Positions 7,483 to 14,053 of a stretch of DNA of 18,856 nt are shown piece by piece. The stretch is taken from positions 1-18,856 of the forward strand of contig JAPYXA010000002.1 in assembly GCA_028276075.1 (NCBI GenBank), given 5' to 3'. Position 1 is the first letter of the stretch; every line of letters starts with the position of its first letter. Source of the stretch: Minisyncoccota bacterium (GTDB taxonomy: Bacteria; Patescibacteriota; Minisyncoccia; UBA6257; HR35). Position numbers and translations under genes: made by a program. The notes under the pieces are model-generated. The model was not told the DNA's origin, ran no database searches, and saw nothing but the letters and a program-made list of their open reading frames with translations.

Positions 7483-8536
7483 CGTAAATTAAATAATCGC
7501 CTTCCTGCCTAAGGCACTTAATTTTTTTTAAATACATATCAAAAGAAGACCTTTTAATCAATTTATAAGAAGAAATCTTTTCCCATAAAGCTTCTTTTAA
7601 AATTTTTTTATTATTTTTAAGCAGATCAATTAAAACTTCTTTAGCTGTTCCCTCTATTAAACCCCACTTTCTTAATGCATAATAACCCTTGCCTATAAAA
7701 ACAAATTCTTGATATTTAATCAATTCATTTTTAATTGAATTAAAATTATATTTTTTTCTCCAATAACGATGAATATAATCATCTTCTACTTCAGAAAAGG
7801 AATTTATCTTTTCAGCAATTTCTTTAAAATGAAGAGGTTTACCTTCATGTTCTAAAATGTGTAATATTTTATGTTTTAAAGATTTTGGTGAAATATAAAA
7901 ATGAGAGCTTGGACCCCAAAAATTTAAAATACTTTTATTTATCCCATTTAAAACCTTTAACAAATTTAAAGCTTCTTCTTCTTGAGGCTTTATTTTAAAA
8001 ATCTCCCTTGATCTTTGAATTATAAAATCTACAATTTTTTCTTCTTCAACTATATCTTTTTTTACAAAAAATTGATTATAAATCTCCTTTAAAAAAGATC
8101 TACCTTTTTCATAGCTACTTTTATCTTTGGCGTAAAAATTATGAAAAATATCATCTTTTTTATGAAAAATTATATCTGGATAAAAAAATAAACAGAACTT
8201 TAAATTTTCTATATCCTCTTGTGAAAAATTTAAAAAGTTCTTAACTCTTATAAAAAATTCAGAATCTCTCCTTATGCCAAAAGGAAGCAAAAATTCCTTA
8301 AGCTGCTCTAAAATATTTTTAATATATTCATTTTTTATCAAAATGGGGTAAATTTTAGATAAAGCTTTATTTTGAATTTGTCTTATTCTTTCACGAGAAA
8401 GATTATAAGTTAAAGATAGATCGTTTAAACTTTTTTTGGAATTATTTAAAATACCAAATCTTGATAAGATTATTTGTTTTTCTCTGTTATCTAAATTTGA
8501 CAATATATCATTTAAAGCATCCTTTACTTTATTCAT
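7475..8536 (-). CDS. Sigma70 region-4 / HARE-HTH-like DNA-binding regulator
   Basis: This is a 353-residue protein without sigma region 2. Residues about 10-75 form a sigma region-4-like helix-turn-helix (NREKQIILSRFGIL, then LSRERIRQIQNKAL at 46-59), the part of sigma that reads the -35 box. A helical middle (80-210) has no recognised motif. Residues about 217-293 resemble a HARE-HTH winged helix (LHFKEIAEKI, then FVFIGKGYYALRKW), a fold shared with the RNA polymerase delta subunit. Residues 295-351 look like a second winged helix. Without region 2 it cannot melt promoters alone; a role as a transcription modulator or DNA-binding adaptor is inference. It heads the operon below a predicted promoter and overlaps the next gene by 8 bases. 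Confidence 0.75.
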   Translation of the reverse strand: MNKVKDALNDILSNLDNREKQIILSRFGILNNSKKSLNDLSLTYNLSRERIRQIQNKALSKIYPILIKNEYIKNILEQLKEFLLPFGIRRDSEFFIRVKNFLNFSQEDIENLKFCLFFYPDIIFHKKDDIFHNFYAKDKSSYEKGRSFLKEIYNQFFVKKDIVEEEKIVDFIIQRSREIFKIKPQEEEALNLLKVLNGINKSILNFWGPSSHFYISPKSLKHKILHILEHEGKPLHFKEIAEKINSFSEVEDDYIHRYWRKKYNFNSIKNELIKYQEFVFIGKGYYALRKWGLIEGTAKEVLIDLLKNNKKILKEALWEKISSYKLIKRSSFDMYLKKIKCLRQEGDYLIYDG

Positions 8537-8602
8537 CTAAATTGATTCAAATTAAAATAAATCTTATTCAAATTTAACTTTATCGTATTATTATTATATA
8601 TT

Positions 8603-8631
8603 ATTATAAATAAGTATGAAAGATTTTTAAA
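8603..8631 (-). promoter_or_regulatory. Probable promoter of the replication/transcription operon
   Basis: The minus strand has TTTAAA (8631-8626), a 17-base spacer and a perfect TATAAT (8608-8603). Transcription would begin near 8596, about 60 bases before the regulator ATG. A second TATAAT at 8598-8593 has no good -35. The site lies directly below the hairpin terminator of the preceding minus-strand gene, as expected for the head of a new unit. Confidence 0.45.
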
Positions 8632-8638
8632 ATATTTT

Positions 8639-8668
8639 AAAAGGAGAGCCTTGATAGGCTCTCCTTTT
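8639..8668. terminator. Strong rho-independent terminator hairpin
   Basis: A perfect 12-bp inverted repeat, AAAAGGAGAGCC with GGCTCTCCTTTT, encloses a six-base loop. It is by far the most GC-rich structure in the intergenic DNA here and has A/T tracts on both sides, so it could work in either direction. It lies 30 bases after the stop of the minus-strand gene at 8699-8938 and above the promoter of the operon starting at 8536, so it probably insulates these two units. Confidence 0.9.
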
Positions 8669-8698
8669 TAAGAATTAAAAATTTGGTTAATAAAAATT

Positions 8699-8938
8699 TT
8701 ATTCAGTAGTAGTAGATTCTGTAGCAGTCTCTGGAGAAGGAGTAGAGGTAGCTACATTTTCAGAAGGAGTCGGAGATGGTGGCACAGCTTCGGGTTGAAG
8801 AATGTCACCACTAGGAGCAGGAGGCATTGGCGATGGTTGAGATGCCATATTTCTACCCCTTAAAAACCAAAAAGTTATAAGACCTAATGCTAAAAGAACG
8901 ACTATAACTACAACTACCAATGTTTTCTTTTTATCCAT
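8699..8938 (-). CDS. Small membrane-anchored Pro/Ser/Thr-rich protein
   Basis: With the ATG at 8938 the product has 79 residues: a short MDKKK start, one hydrophobic helix (about residues 5-26) and a low-complexity tail rich in Pro, Ser, Thr, Ala and Glu. The Lys-rich start and the Trp/Arg after the helix suggest a signal anchor with the tail outside the membrane. No cleavage or lipobox cysteine is seen. An in-frame TTG at 8944 would add two residues, but ATG is preferred. The tail resembles the flexible spacers of exported proteins; no function can be assigned. It ends in front of a strong terminator and is probably monocistronic. Confidence 0.7.
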   Translation of the reverse strand: MDKKKTLVVVVIVVLLALGLITFWFLRGRNMASQPSPMPPAPSGDILQPEAVPPSPTPSENVATSTPSPETATESTTTE

Positions 8939-8995
8939 TATCAAATTTTAATTTAATTTTAAAAACGACCAGTTTTATATTTTGAAATAAAATTT

Positions 8996-9004
8996 TGATA
9001 TAAT
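8996..9004 (+). promoter_or_regulatory. Extended -10 promoter (TGATATAAT)
   Basis: A perfect TATAAT (8999-9004) is preceded by TG at the extended position. No clear -35 lies 17 bases upstream. Transcription would start near 9011, about 33 bases before the ATG of the short reading frame at 9044. The intergenic stretch 8939-9259 thus holds this promoter, that short frame and the heat-shock operator. Confidence 0.45.
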
Positions 9005-9043
9005 AATTTTATCATACAAAATCAAAAAATCAAAGTTTCAAAA

Positions 9044-9160
9044 ATGCCCCAACCATTACTTTTAATATTTTTTTTAATTATTATAGTTTTATTTATATGG
9101 ATTTTTTCAGATCCCACTCTTTATCACGAATTTTTTAAAACTGTTAAAAAAATATACTAA
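9044..9160 (+). CDS. Putative 38-residue single-pass membrane peptide
   Basis: An ATG opens a 38-codon frame ending in TAA. The product begins MPQPLL, has an uninterrupted hydrophobic helix of about 18 residues (5-22, ending LFIWIF), then a polar tail SDPTLYHEFF and a basic end KTVKKIY. Hydrophobic core, short linker and positive C-terminus are the layout of a real small membrane peptide with its tail in the cytoplasm. An extended -10 promoter lies just upstream. No family is recognised and the frame is short enough to be chance, so this remains tentative. It stops 10 bases before the heat-shock operator. Confidence 0.45.
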   Translation: MPQPLLLIFFLIIIVLFIWIFSDPTLYHEFFKTVKKIY

Positions 9161-9169
9161 AAACAACAT

Positions 9170-9196
9170 TTATCACTCTTGACAAAAAGGTGATAA
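9170..9196 (+). promoter_or_regulatory. CIRCE-like operator (HrcA binding site)
   Basis: The inverted repeat TTATCACTC - 9 bases - AGGTGATAA has the exact arm length and spacing of CIRCE (TTAGCACTC-N9-GAGTGCTAA). The left arm matches the CIRCE arm in 8 of 9 positions and the right arm in 6 of 9. The two arms are complementary at seven of nine positions. The nine-base spacer begins with the TTGACA -35 box, so a bound repressor would block RNA polymerase. An hrcA-like gene is second in the operon it would control. Confidence 0.8.
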
Positions 9197-9207
9197 TTAT
9201 ATATAAT
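9179..9207 (+). promoter_or_regulatory. Consensus sigma70 promoter of the heat-shock operon
   Basis: A perfect TTGACA (9179-9184), a 17-base spacer and a perfect TATAAT (9202-9207) form the strongest promoter in the window. Start is expected near 9214, giving a leader of about 46 bases before hsp20. Such a strong basal promoter fits control by repression rather than by an alternative sigma factor. Confidence 0.85.
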
Positions 9208-9259
9208 CTAATTTAGATAATAATCTAAAAGGTCGCTATTAAAAAAACAATATACAAAG

Positions 9260-9673
9260 ATGCCTTTTTTAAGAAGGTGGGAACCATTTAAAGATTTTAT
9301 AGAAAAATTCTTCGAAGAAGATACCTTTAGTCCATTTTATCCAATAAAAAGTTTAGCTACTGATGTTTATGAAACAAATGAAGATATAGTTGTTGAAATG
9401 CAAGTCCCTGGTTACAAAAAAGAAGACATCAAAGTTTCTTTTGAAGATGGCTATCTTAAGGTCGAAGGCAAATCTGAAGAAGAGAGAGAAGACAAAGAAA
9501 AAAATTATTGGAGGAAAGAAATTAAAAGAGGGAGTTTTTTAAGGGTAATTCCAATTCCCAAAGAAGTTGATTCAAAAAAAGCCAAAGCTTCTTTTAGTGA
9601 AGGTATTTTGAAAATTAAACTACCAAAAATTGAAAAGGAAGAAATACCTGGAGAAGAAATAAAAATTGAATAA
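9260..9673 (+). CDS. Small heat-shock protein, Hsp20/alpha-crystallin family
   Basis: This is an ATP-independent holdase that keeps unfolding proteins soluble for DnaK. The N-terminal arm is short (about 1-30, aromatic: PFLRRWEPFKDF). The alpha-crystallin domain covers about 32-125, with the VPGYKKEDIKVSF strand region and the conserved EGILKIKLPK near its end (114-123). A C-terminal IKI (I-x-I) motif provides the usual oligomer contact. 137 residues is typical. It is the first gene of the heat-shock operon under the CIRCE-like operator, 12 bases ahead of hrcA. There is no Shine-Dalgarno sequence before the ATG. Confidence 0.95.
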   Translation: MPFLRRWEPFKDFIEKFFEEDTFSPFYPIKSLATDVYETNEDIVVEMQVPGYKKEDIKVSFEDGYLKVEGKSEEEREDKEKNYWRKEIKRGSFLRVIPIPKEVDSKKAKASFSEGILKIKLPKIEKEEIPGEEIKIE

Positions 9674-9685
9674 TTAATATAATAA

Positions 9686-10321
9686 ATGATGTTAAATGAT
9701 ACCCAAAAATTTATATTTTATAACCTAACGAGATGTTGTATTAAGTACCAAAAGCCTATTGGTTCTAAAATCCTAGCCAAGAAATTAAGCTATAAATTAT
9801 CTGCTCCAAGTTTAAGAATTTATTGCAGAAATATGGCCCAGAAGGGCTATCTTGAAAAAAAAACTTTTTTTGGAGGCAGATTACCTACTGATAAAGGTTG
9901 GTATTTTTATCTTAAAAATTTTCCCTTAAAACCTGAAATTAAAATTTCTGAATTCAAAAAAAATAATAAAAAAATAGACGAAATTTTAAATGACCTCTCA
10001 TTTTTAACAAAAAATATTGCTGTATTTTATGATTTTTACGATAATAAAATAAAAATCAGAGGCTTAAATAACGTGTTTTTTGTTAAAGAAAAAGAAATTG
10101 TTGAAGATTTATTCTATTTGCTAGAGAACTTTGAAAAAATAATTAAAATCTTAAAAAATAATTTAAATATATTAATTGGTGAAAAAATTGAACAATCTTT
10201 AACTAAAAAGGTTTCTTTGATTATTTTTAAAAAAGAAAATAAAATAATTGGACTTTTAGGCAAAAAAATAAATTATTATCATACAAATCTGGTCTTATTA
10301 AATAAATTAAAAAATTTTTAA
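9686..10321 (+). CDS. hrcA: HrcA-like heat-inducible transcription repressor, short form
   Basis: The N-terminal winged helix matches HrcA: KPIGSKILAKKL (23-34), SLRIYCRNMAQKGYLEK (42-58) and GGRLPTDKGW (63-72), equivalent to the family's SAGRIPTDKGYR. The C-terminal end also matches: IGEKIEQSL (164-172), then SLIIFKKENKIIGLLG (177-192) and a Tyr-His pair in the position of the family's RMxY segment. At 211 residues it is well below the usual 340 or so; the middle GAF-like and inserted dimerising parts are much reduced. It probably represses its own operon through the CIRCE-like site upstream of hsp20. ATGATG offers two adjacent starts. The gap to grpE is only three bases. Confidence 0.85.
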   Translation: MMLNDTQKFIFYNLTRCCIKYQKPIGSKILAKKLSYKLSAPSLRIYCRNMAQKGYLEKKTFFGGRLPTDKGWYFYLKNFPLKPEIKISEFKKNNKKIDEILNDLSFLTKNIAVFYDFYDNKIKIRGLNNVFFVKEKEIVEDLFYLLENFEKIIKILKNNLNILIGEKIEQSLTKKVSLIIFKKENKIIGLLGKKINYYHTNLVLLNKLKNF

Positions 10322-10324
10322 ATA

Positions 10325-10822
10325 ATGGAGGAAGAAAAATTACCAACTGAACCTGAAACCATAGAAGAATTGATGAAAAAAATTGAAAATTTAGAGAAAG
10401 AAAAGAATGAATATTTTGAAAACTTAAAAAGAGCAAAAAGTGATGTTTTAAGAATTAAAAGAGAATTCGAAGCTAAATACAACGAAATTCAAGATTTAGC
10501 GAATTCTCAATTAATTTACCACCTTCTTCAAGTATTAGATAGTTTTGAATTAGCATTTCAAAAAGAATCTAATATTAACCAAGGTTTTTATCTGATTTAT
10601 TCTCAACTTAAAGATATTTTAGAAAAATTTGGTTTAGAGGAAATTAAAGCAGAAAATAAGAAATTTGATCCTAATTTTCATGAAGTTATATTAGCTGAAA
10701 AATGCCAAAAAGAAAATTGCGATAAATCTGATGATAACTTAATTGTTGAAATCTTAAGTAAAGGCTATCTTTACAAAGGTCGACTTTTAAGAGCATGTCG
10801 TGTTAAAATATTAACTCATTAA
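10325..10822 (+). CDS. grpE: Nucleotide exchange factor GrpE
   Basis: GrpE releases ADP from DnaK. The N-terminal acidic, coiled-coil part (about 10-65) contains repeated Glu/Lys heptads. The C-terminal beta domain has the family signature KFDPNFHEVI (112-121) and the ending GYLYKGRLLRACRVKI (146-161). 165 residues is a compact but normal length. It lies 3 bases after hrcA and 28 before dnaK, in the usual hrcA-grpE-dnaK-dnaJ order. A CQKENC pair of cysteines (about 125-130) in the beta domain is not typical; nothing shows it is functional. Confidence 0.95.
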   Translation: MEEEKLPTEPETIEELMKKIENLEKEKNEYFENLKRAKSDVLRIKREFEAKYNEIQDLANSQLIYHLLQVLDSFELAFQKESNINQGFYLIYSQLKDILEKFGLEEIKAENKKFDPNFHEVILAEKCQKENCDKSDDNLIVEILSKGYLYKGRLLRACRVKILTH

Positions 10823-10850
10823 ATTCTTAACCATTTAATTTTTTTAAACA

Positions 10851-12683
10851 ATGTCTAAAATAATAGGAATTGATCTTGGAACAACTAATTCTGCAGTAGC
10901 TATTGTTGAAGCTGGTGTACCAAGAATAATTGAAAATAGAGAAGGATCAAGAACCACACCTTCAGTCGTAGCTATTTCAAAATCTGGTGAAAGATTAGTA
11001 GGGATATTGGCTAAAAGACAAGCCGTGGCTAACCCTTTAAATACAATTTTCTCAGTAAAAAGGCTTATAGGGAGAAGATTTGAAGATCCTGAAGTCCAAA
11101 AAGCCAAAAAAATAATCTCTTATGAAATAAGAGAAAGTCAAAGCAAAGGAGTAGAAGTGAAAATGGGAGACAGATGGTACAAACCAGAAGAAATTTCCGC
11201 TATGGTGCTTCAAAAAATTAAAATTGATGTAGAAGAGAAGTTAGGAGAACCAATAAAAGAAGCAGTTATAACTTGTCCTGCTTATTTTGACGATTCACAA
11301 AGAGCAGCCACAAAAGCTGCCGGAGAAATTGCAGGACTAGAAGTTAAAAGATTACTTCCTGAACCAACTGCAGCTGCTTTAGCTTATGGACTTGATAAAA
11401 ATATAAATGCAAAGATCTTGGTTTATGATTTTGGGGGTGGAACATTCGATATTTCTGTTTTGGAAATAGGAGAAGGAGTTATTGAAACTAAAGGGATAGG
11501 AGGAGACACCTTCTTAGGAGGAGATGACTTTGACGAAAGAATAATAAAATTTTTAATAGACTGGTTTAAAAAAGAAGAAGGAATTGACTTAAGCCAAGAC
11601 CCTCTTGCTCTCCAAAGATTGAAAGAAGCTGCTGAAAAAGCAAAACAAGAACTATCCAGTTTATATGAAACAGAAATTAATCTTCCCTTTATTGCTTCAA
11701 GTCCTTCAGGACCAAAACATCTTTATTACAAACTAACAAGAACACAGTTAGAGGATTTAACTAGAGATTTAGTTGAAAAATCTATAGATCTTGTTAAAAA
11801 AACTTTATCAGAAATAAACTTAAAACCATCAGATATTGATGACATAGTCTTAGTTGGAGGACAGACTAGAATGCCTCTTATCCAACAAAAAGTTAAAGAA
11901 TTTTTCAACAAAGAACCAAGAAAAGATATAAATCCAGATGAAGTAGTAGCAATTGGTGCAGCTATTCAAGCAGGAATTATGCAAGGAGAAATTAGAGAAA
12001 TTTTATTACTAGATGTTGTGCCTCTAACATTAAGCATTGAAACTTTAGGAGGAATAGCTCATCCTATGATACCCAAAAATACCCCGATTCCATATTCAAA
12101 AAAAGAAATTTTTACAACAGCAGAGGATAATCAAACAGTAGTTGAAATTCACGTTACTCAAGGAGAAAGACCTATGGCTCAAGACAATAAAACTTTAGCT
12201 AGATTCTTGCTTGAAGGAATACCTCCTGCGCCAAGAGGAATACCTCAAATAGAGGTTACATTTGATATTGACCAAAATGGGATTTTAACAGTTACAGCAA
12301 TTGATAAAGGTACTCAAAAAACTCAATCAGTTAAAATAACAAATTCAGTAAATCTTTCCAAAGAAGAAGTTGAAAGACTCAAAAAAGAAGCCGAAGAATA
12401 TGCTGCTCAAGATTTTCAAAAAAGAAAGCTTTCAGAAACCAAAAATCAGGCTGATAATTTAATTTATCAGGTAAGAAAAATTCTTGAACAATATCAAAAC
12501 AACATTGACTCTAATTTAAAATCTCAAATAGAAGAAAAAATTAAAGAACTGGAAAATCTTAAAAATACAAGTCAAAACTTTGAAGAAATAGAAGCTAAAA
12601 TTCAAGAAGTTAATCAACTTTTATCAGAAATAGGTAAAGGCTTTTATCAATCAAATAATCCCGGAGAAAATCAAAATTTATAA
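10851..12683 (+). CDS. dnaK: Chaperone DnaK (Hsp70)
   Basis: This is the central ATP-driven folding chaperone. ATPase motifs are all present: IGIDLGTTNS (5-14), catalytic Lys in FSVKRLIG (K70), the DFGGGTFD loop (193-200) and the adenosine loop VLVGGQTRMP. The interdomain linker reads LLLDVVPLTLSIETLGG, close to the usual LLDVTPLSLGIETLGG. A substrate-binding domain follows, then a helical lid about 505-600. At 610 residues it is near the normal length. The last residues are GENQNL, lacking an acidic EEVD-like end. It is flanked by grpE and dnaJ at gaps of 28 and 23 bases and is presumably transcribed from the promoter before hsp20. Confidence 0.98.
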   Translation: MSKIIGIDLGTTNSAVAIVEAGVPRIIENREGSRTTPSVVAISKSGERLVGILAKRQAVANPLNTIFSVKRLIGRRFEDPEVQKAKKIISYEIRESQSKGVEVKMGDRWYKPEEISAMVLQKIKIDVEEKLGEPIKEAVITCPAYFDDSQRAATKAAGEIAGLEVKRLLPEPTAAALAYGLDKNINAKILVYDFGGGTFDISVLEIGEGVIETKGIGGDTFLGGDDFDERIIKFLIDWFKKEEGIDLSQDPLALQRLKEAAEKAKQELSSLYETEINLPFIASSPSGPKHLYYKLTRTQLEDLTRDLVEKSIDLVKKTLSEINLKPSDIDDIVLVGGQTRMPLIQQKVKEFFNKEPRKDINPDEVVAIGAAIQAGIMQGEIREILLLDVVPLTLSIETLGGIAHPMIPKNTPIPYSKKEIFTTAEDNQTVVEIHVTQGERPMAQDNKTLARFLLEGIPPAPRGIPQIEVTFDIDQNGILTVTAIDKGTQKTQSVKITNSVNLSKEEVERLKKEAEEYAAQDFQKRKLSETKNQADNLIYQVRKILEQYQNNIDSNLKSQIEEKIKELENLKNTSQNFEEIEAKIQEVNQLLSEIGKGFYQSNNPGENQNL

Positions 12684-12706
12684 TAAAATAATAAAAAATT
12701 TTAAAT

Positions 12707-13729
12707 ATGGAAAATTACTATGAAATTTTAGGAGTTCCAGAAAACGCTGGGCCAGAAGAAATAAAAAAAGCTTTCAGAGAACTTGCTAAAAAATATCATC
12801 CTGATAGAGGAGGCAATCCTGAAAAATTCAAAAAAATTGTTGAAGCCTATAGAGTATTATCTGATCCAAAACTTAAAGCTGAATACGACCAAAAAAGAAA
12901 ATTTCAATCTACATTTACCTTTAACTTTGATGATTTCTCCAGCTATTTTTCGCAAAATTTATTTGATCAAGATTTATTAGATATAATAGAAAACTTTTTT
13001 TCTTTTTCAACAAAAGACGAAAAAAATCTCGATATTTATAAAGACTTGGTGATTGATTTAGAAACTGCGTATAAAGGAACAAAAAAAGAAATAAATTATG
13101 ATAGAGAAATAATATGTCCATCTTGTCAAGGAACCGGAGCTCAGGATAAAAAATTAATAATTTGCCCTTATTGTAAAGGGTCAGGAAGGACTACTTACAA
13201 ATCTAAAGCATGGCCAGGAATATTGTTTGAGCAAAGAAAAAAATGTGATGCCTGTCAAGGAAAAGGAAAAATACCGGAGAAAATATGTCTTAATTGCCAA
13301 GGCAAAGGAATAATTTTTAAAAAAGAGAAAGTAATTATCCAAATTCCTCCTAAATCAGGGAGCCAATTAATAAAATTAGCAAATTTCGGAAATCAAAATC
13401 AAAACAAACGAATAGGAGATTTAATAATAAATCTTAAGGTAATAGCTAAATATCCATTTGAAATAATAGATAACAACCTGTTTCTTAACTTAGAGATAGA
13501 TCTATTTGATGCTATAATTGGTAAACAAATTGAATATAATTTATTTGGAGAAAAAATTAAAATAGAAATACCACCCGGAAGCAATCAAGATCAAATAATT
13601 AAAATAAAAGATTATGGTTTGGAAAATAAAAATTTATATGTTAGAATAAGAATTAAAGCACCTAAAAAAATATCTGAGAAAGGCAAAAAACTAATAGAAG
13701 AATTAAAAAAAGAAATTGAATTTGATTAA
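12707..13729 (+). CDS. dnaJ: Co-chaperone DnaJ (Hsp40)
   Basis: DnaJ stimulates DnaK ATPase and delivers substrates. The J domain (1-65) holds the essential HPD at 31-33. The zinc domain has four CxxCxGxG modules: CPSCQGTG (137), CPYCKGSG (153), CDACQGKG (180) and CLNCQGKG (194). The two beta-sandwich substrate domains follow (about 205-335). The linker after the J domain (about 61-123) is Phe-rich (FQSTFTFNF) but contains no glycine, unlike the usual G/F region. 340 residues is slightly short for a type I DnaJ, partly for that reason. It is the last gene of the heat-shock operon; I see no clear hairpin terminator after it. Confidence 0.96.
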   Translation: MENYYEILGVPENAGPEEIKKAFRELAKKYHPDRGGNPEKFKKIVEAYRVLSDPKLKAEYDQKRKFQSTFTFNFDDFSSYFSQNLFDQDLLDIIENFFSFSTKDEKNLDIYKDLVIDLETAYKGTKKEINYDREIICPSCQGTGAQDKKLIICPYCKGSGRTTYKSKAWPGILFEQRKKCDACQGKGKIPEKICLNCQGKGIIFKKEKVIIQIPPKSGSQLIKLANFGNQNQNKRIGDLIINLKVIAKYPFEIIDNNLFLNLEIDLFDAIIGKQIEYNLFGEKIKIEIPPGSNQDQIIKIKDYGLENKNLYVRIRIKAPKKISEKGKKLIEELKKEIEFD

Positions 13730-13775
13730 AAATAAAAAAATGTGTCATAAATTAAAAACATCTAATAAAATTATT

Positions 13776-13781
13776 TATAAT
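13776..13781 (+). promoter_or_regulatory. -10 box of rpsT (near-leaderless transcript)
   Basis: A perfect TATAAT ends 11 bases before the rpsT ATG, so transcription should begin only about 3-5 bases ahead of it. A weak TTAAAA lies 18 bases upstream (13752-13757). No ribosome binding site could fit in such a leader. Confidence 0.45.
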
Positions 13782-13791
13782 TTATTATAAA

Positions 13792-14049
13792 ATGCCCAAA
13801 ACAAAATCAGCAAAAAAGTCTCTCAGGAAAAGCAAAAAAAATTGGGAAATAAATGAAATTAGAAGGAGAAAAATGAAAATAGCAATTAAAAGTTTCCTAA
13901 AAGACATAAAAAATAAAAATAAAGAGGAAGCTAAAGAAAAATTAAAAATGGTTTATAAACAAATAGACAAAGCTTCGAAAAGATTTATGCATAAAAATAA
14001 AGCAGCCAGGCTAAAATCAAAATACGCACAATTTTTAAATAAAGCTTAG
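13792..14049 (+). CDS. rpsT: Small ribosomal subunit protein bS20
   Basis: This is a basic 85-residue protein that binds 16S rRNA in the small subunit. It shows the typical Lys/Arg-rich helical pattern: the N-terminal MPKTKSAKKSLRKSKK, the middle RRRKMKIAIKSFLK and the C-terminal signature KASKRFMHKNKAARLKS. Length is normal. It is probably monocistronic, with its own promoter and almost no leader. It converges on holA with four bases between the two stop codons, leaving no room for a separate terminator; holA-rpsT proximity is common in bacteria. Confidence 0.95.
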   Translation: MPKTKSAKKSLRKSKKNWEINEIRRRKMKIAIKSFLKDIKNKNKEEAKEKLKMVYKQIDKASKRFMHKNKAARLKSKYAQFLNKA

Positions 14050-14053
14050 AAAA

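Noticed and set aside
10227..10436. 69-codon minus-strand frame over the hrcA/grpE junction
   Set aside because: Low-complexity Phe/Leu-rich translation of the complement of Lys-rich coding DNA.
10844..11107. 87-codon minus-strand frame across the dnaK start
   Set aside because: It is antisense to the highly conserved DnaK ATPase region; its amino acid pattern follows from the DnaK codons.
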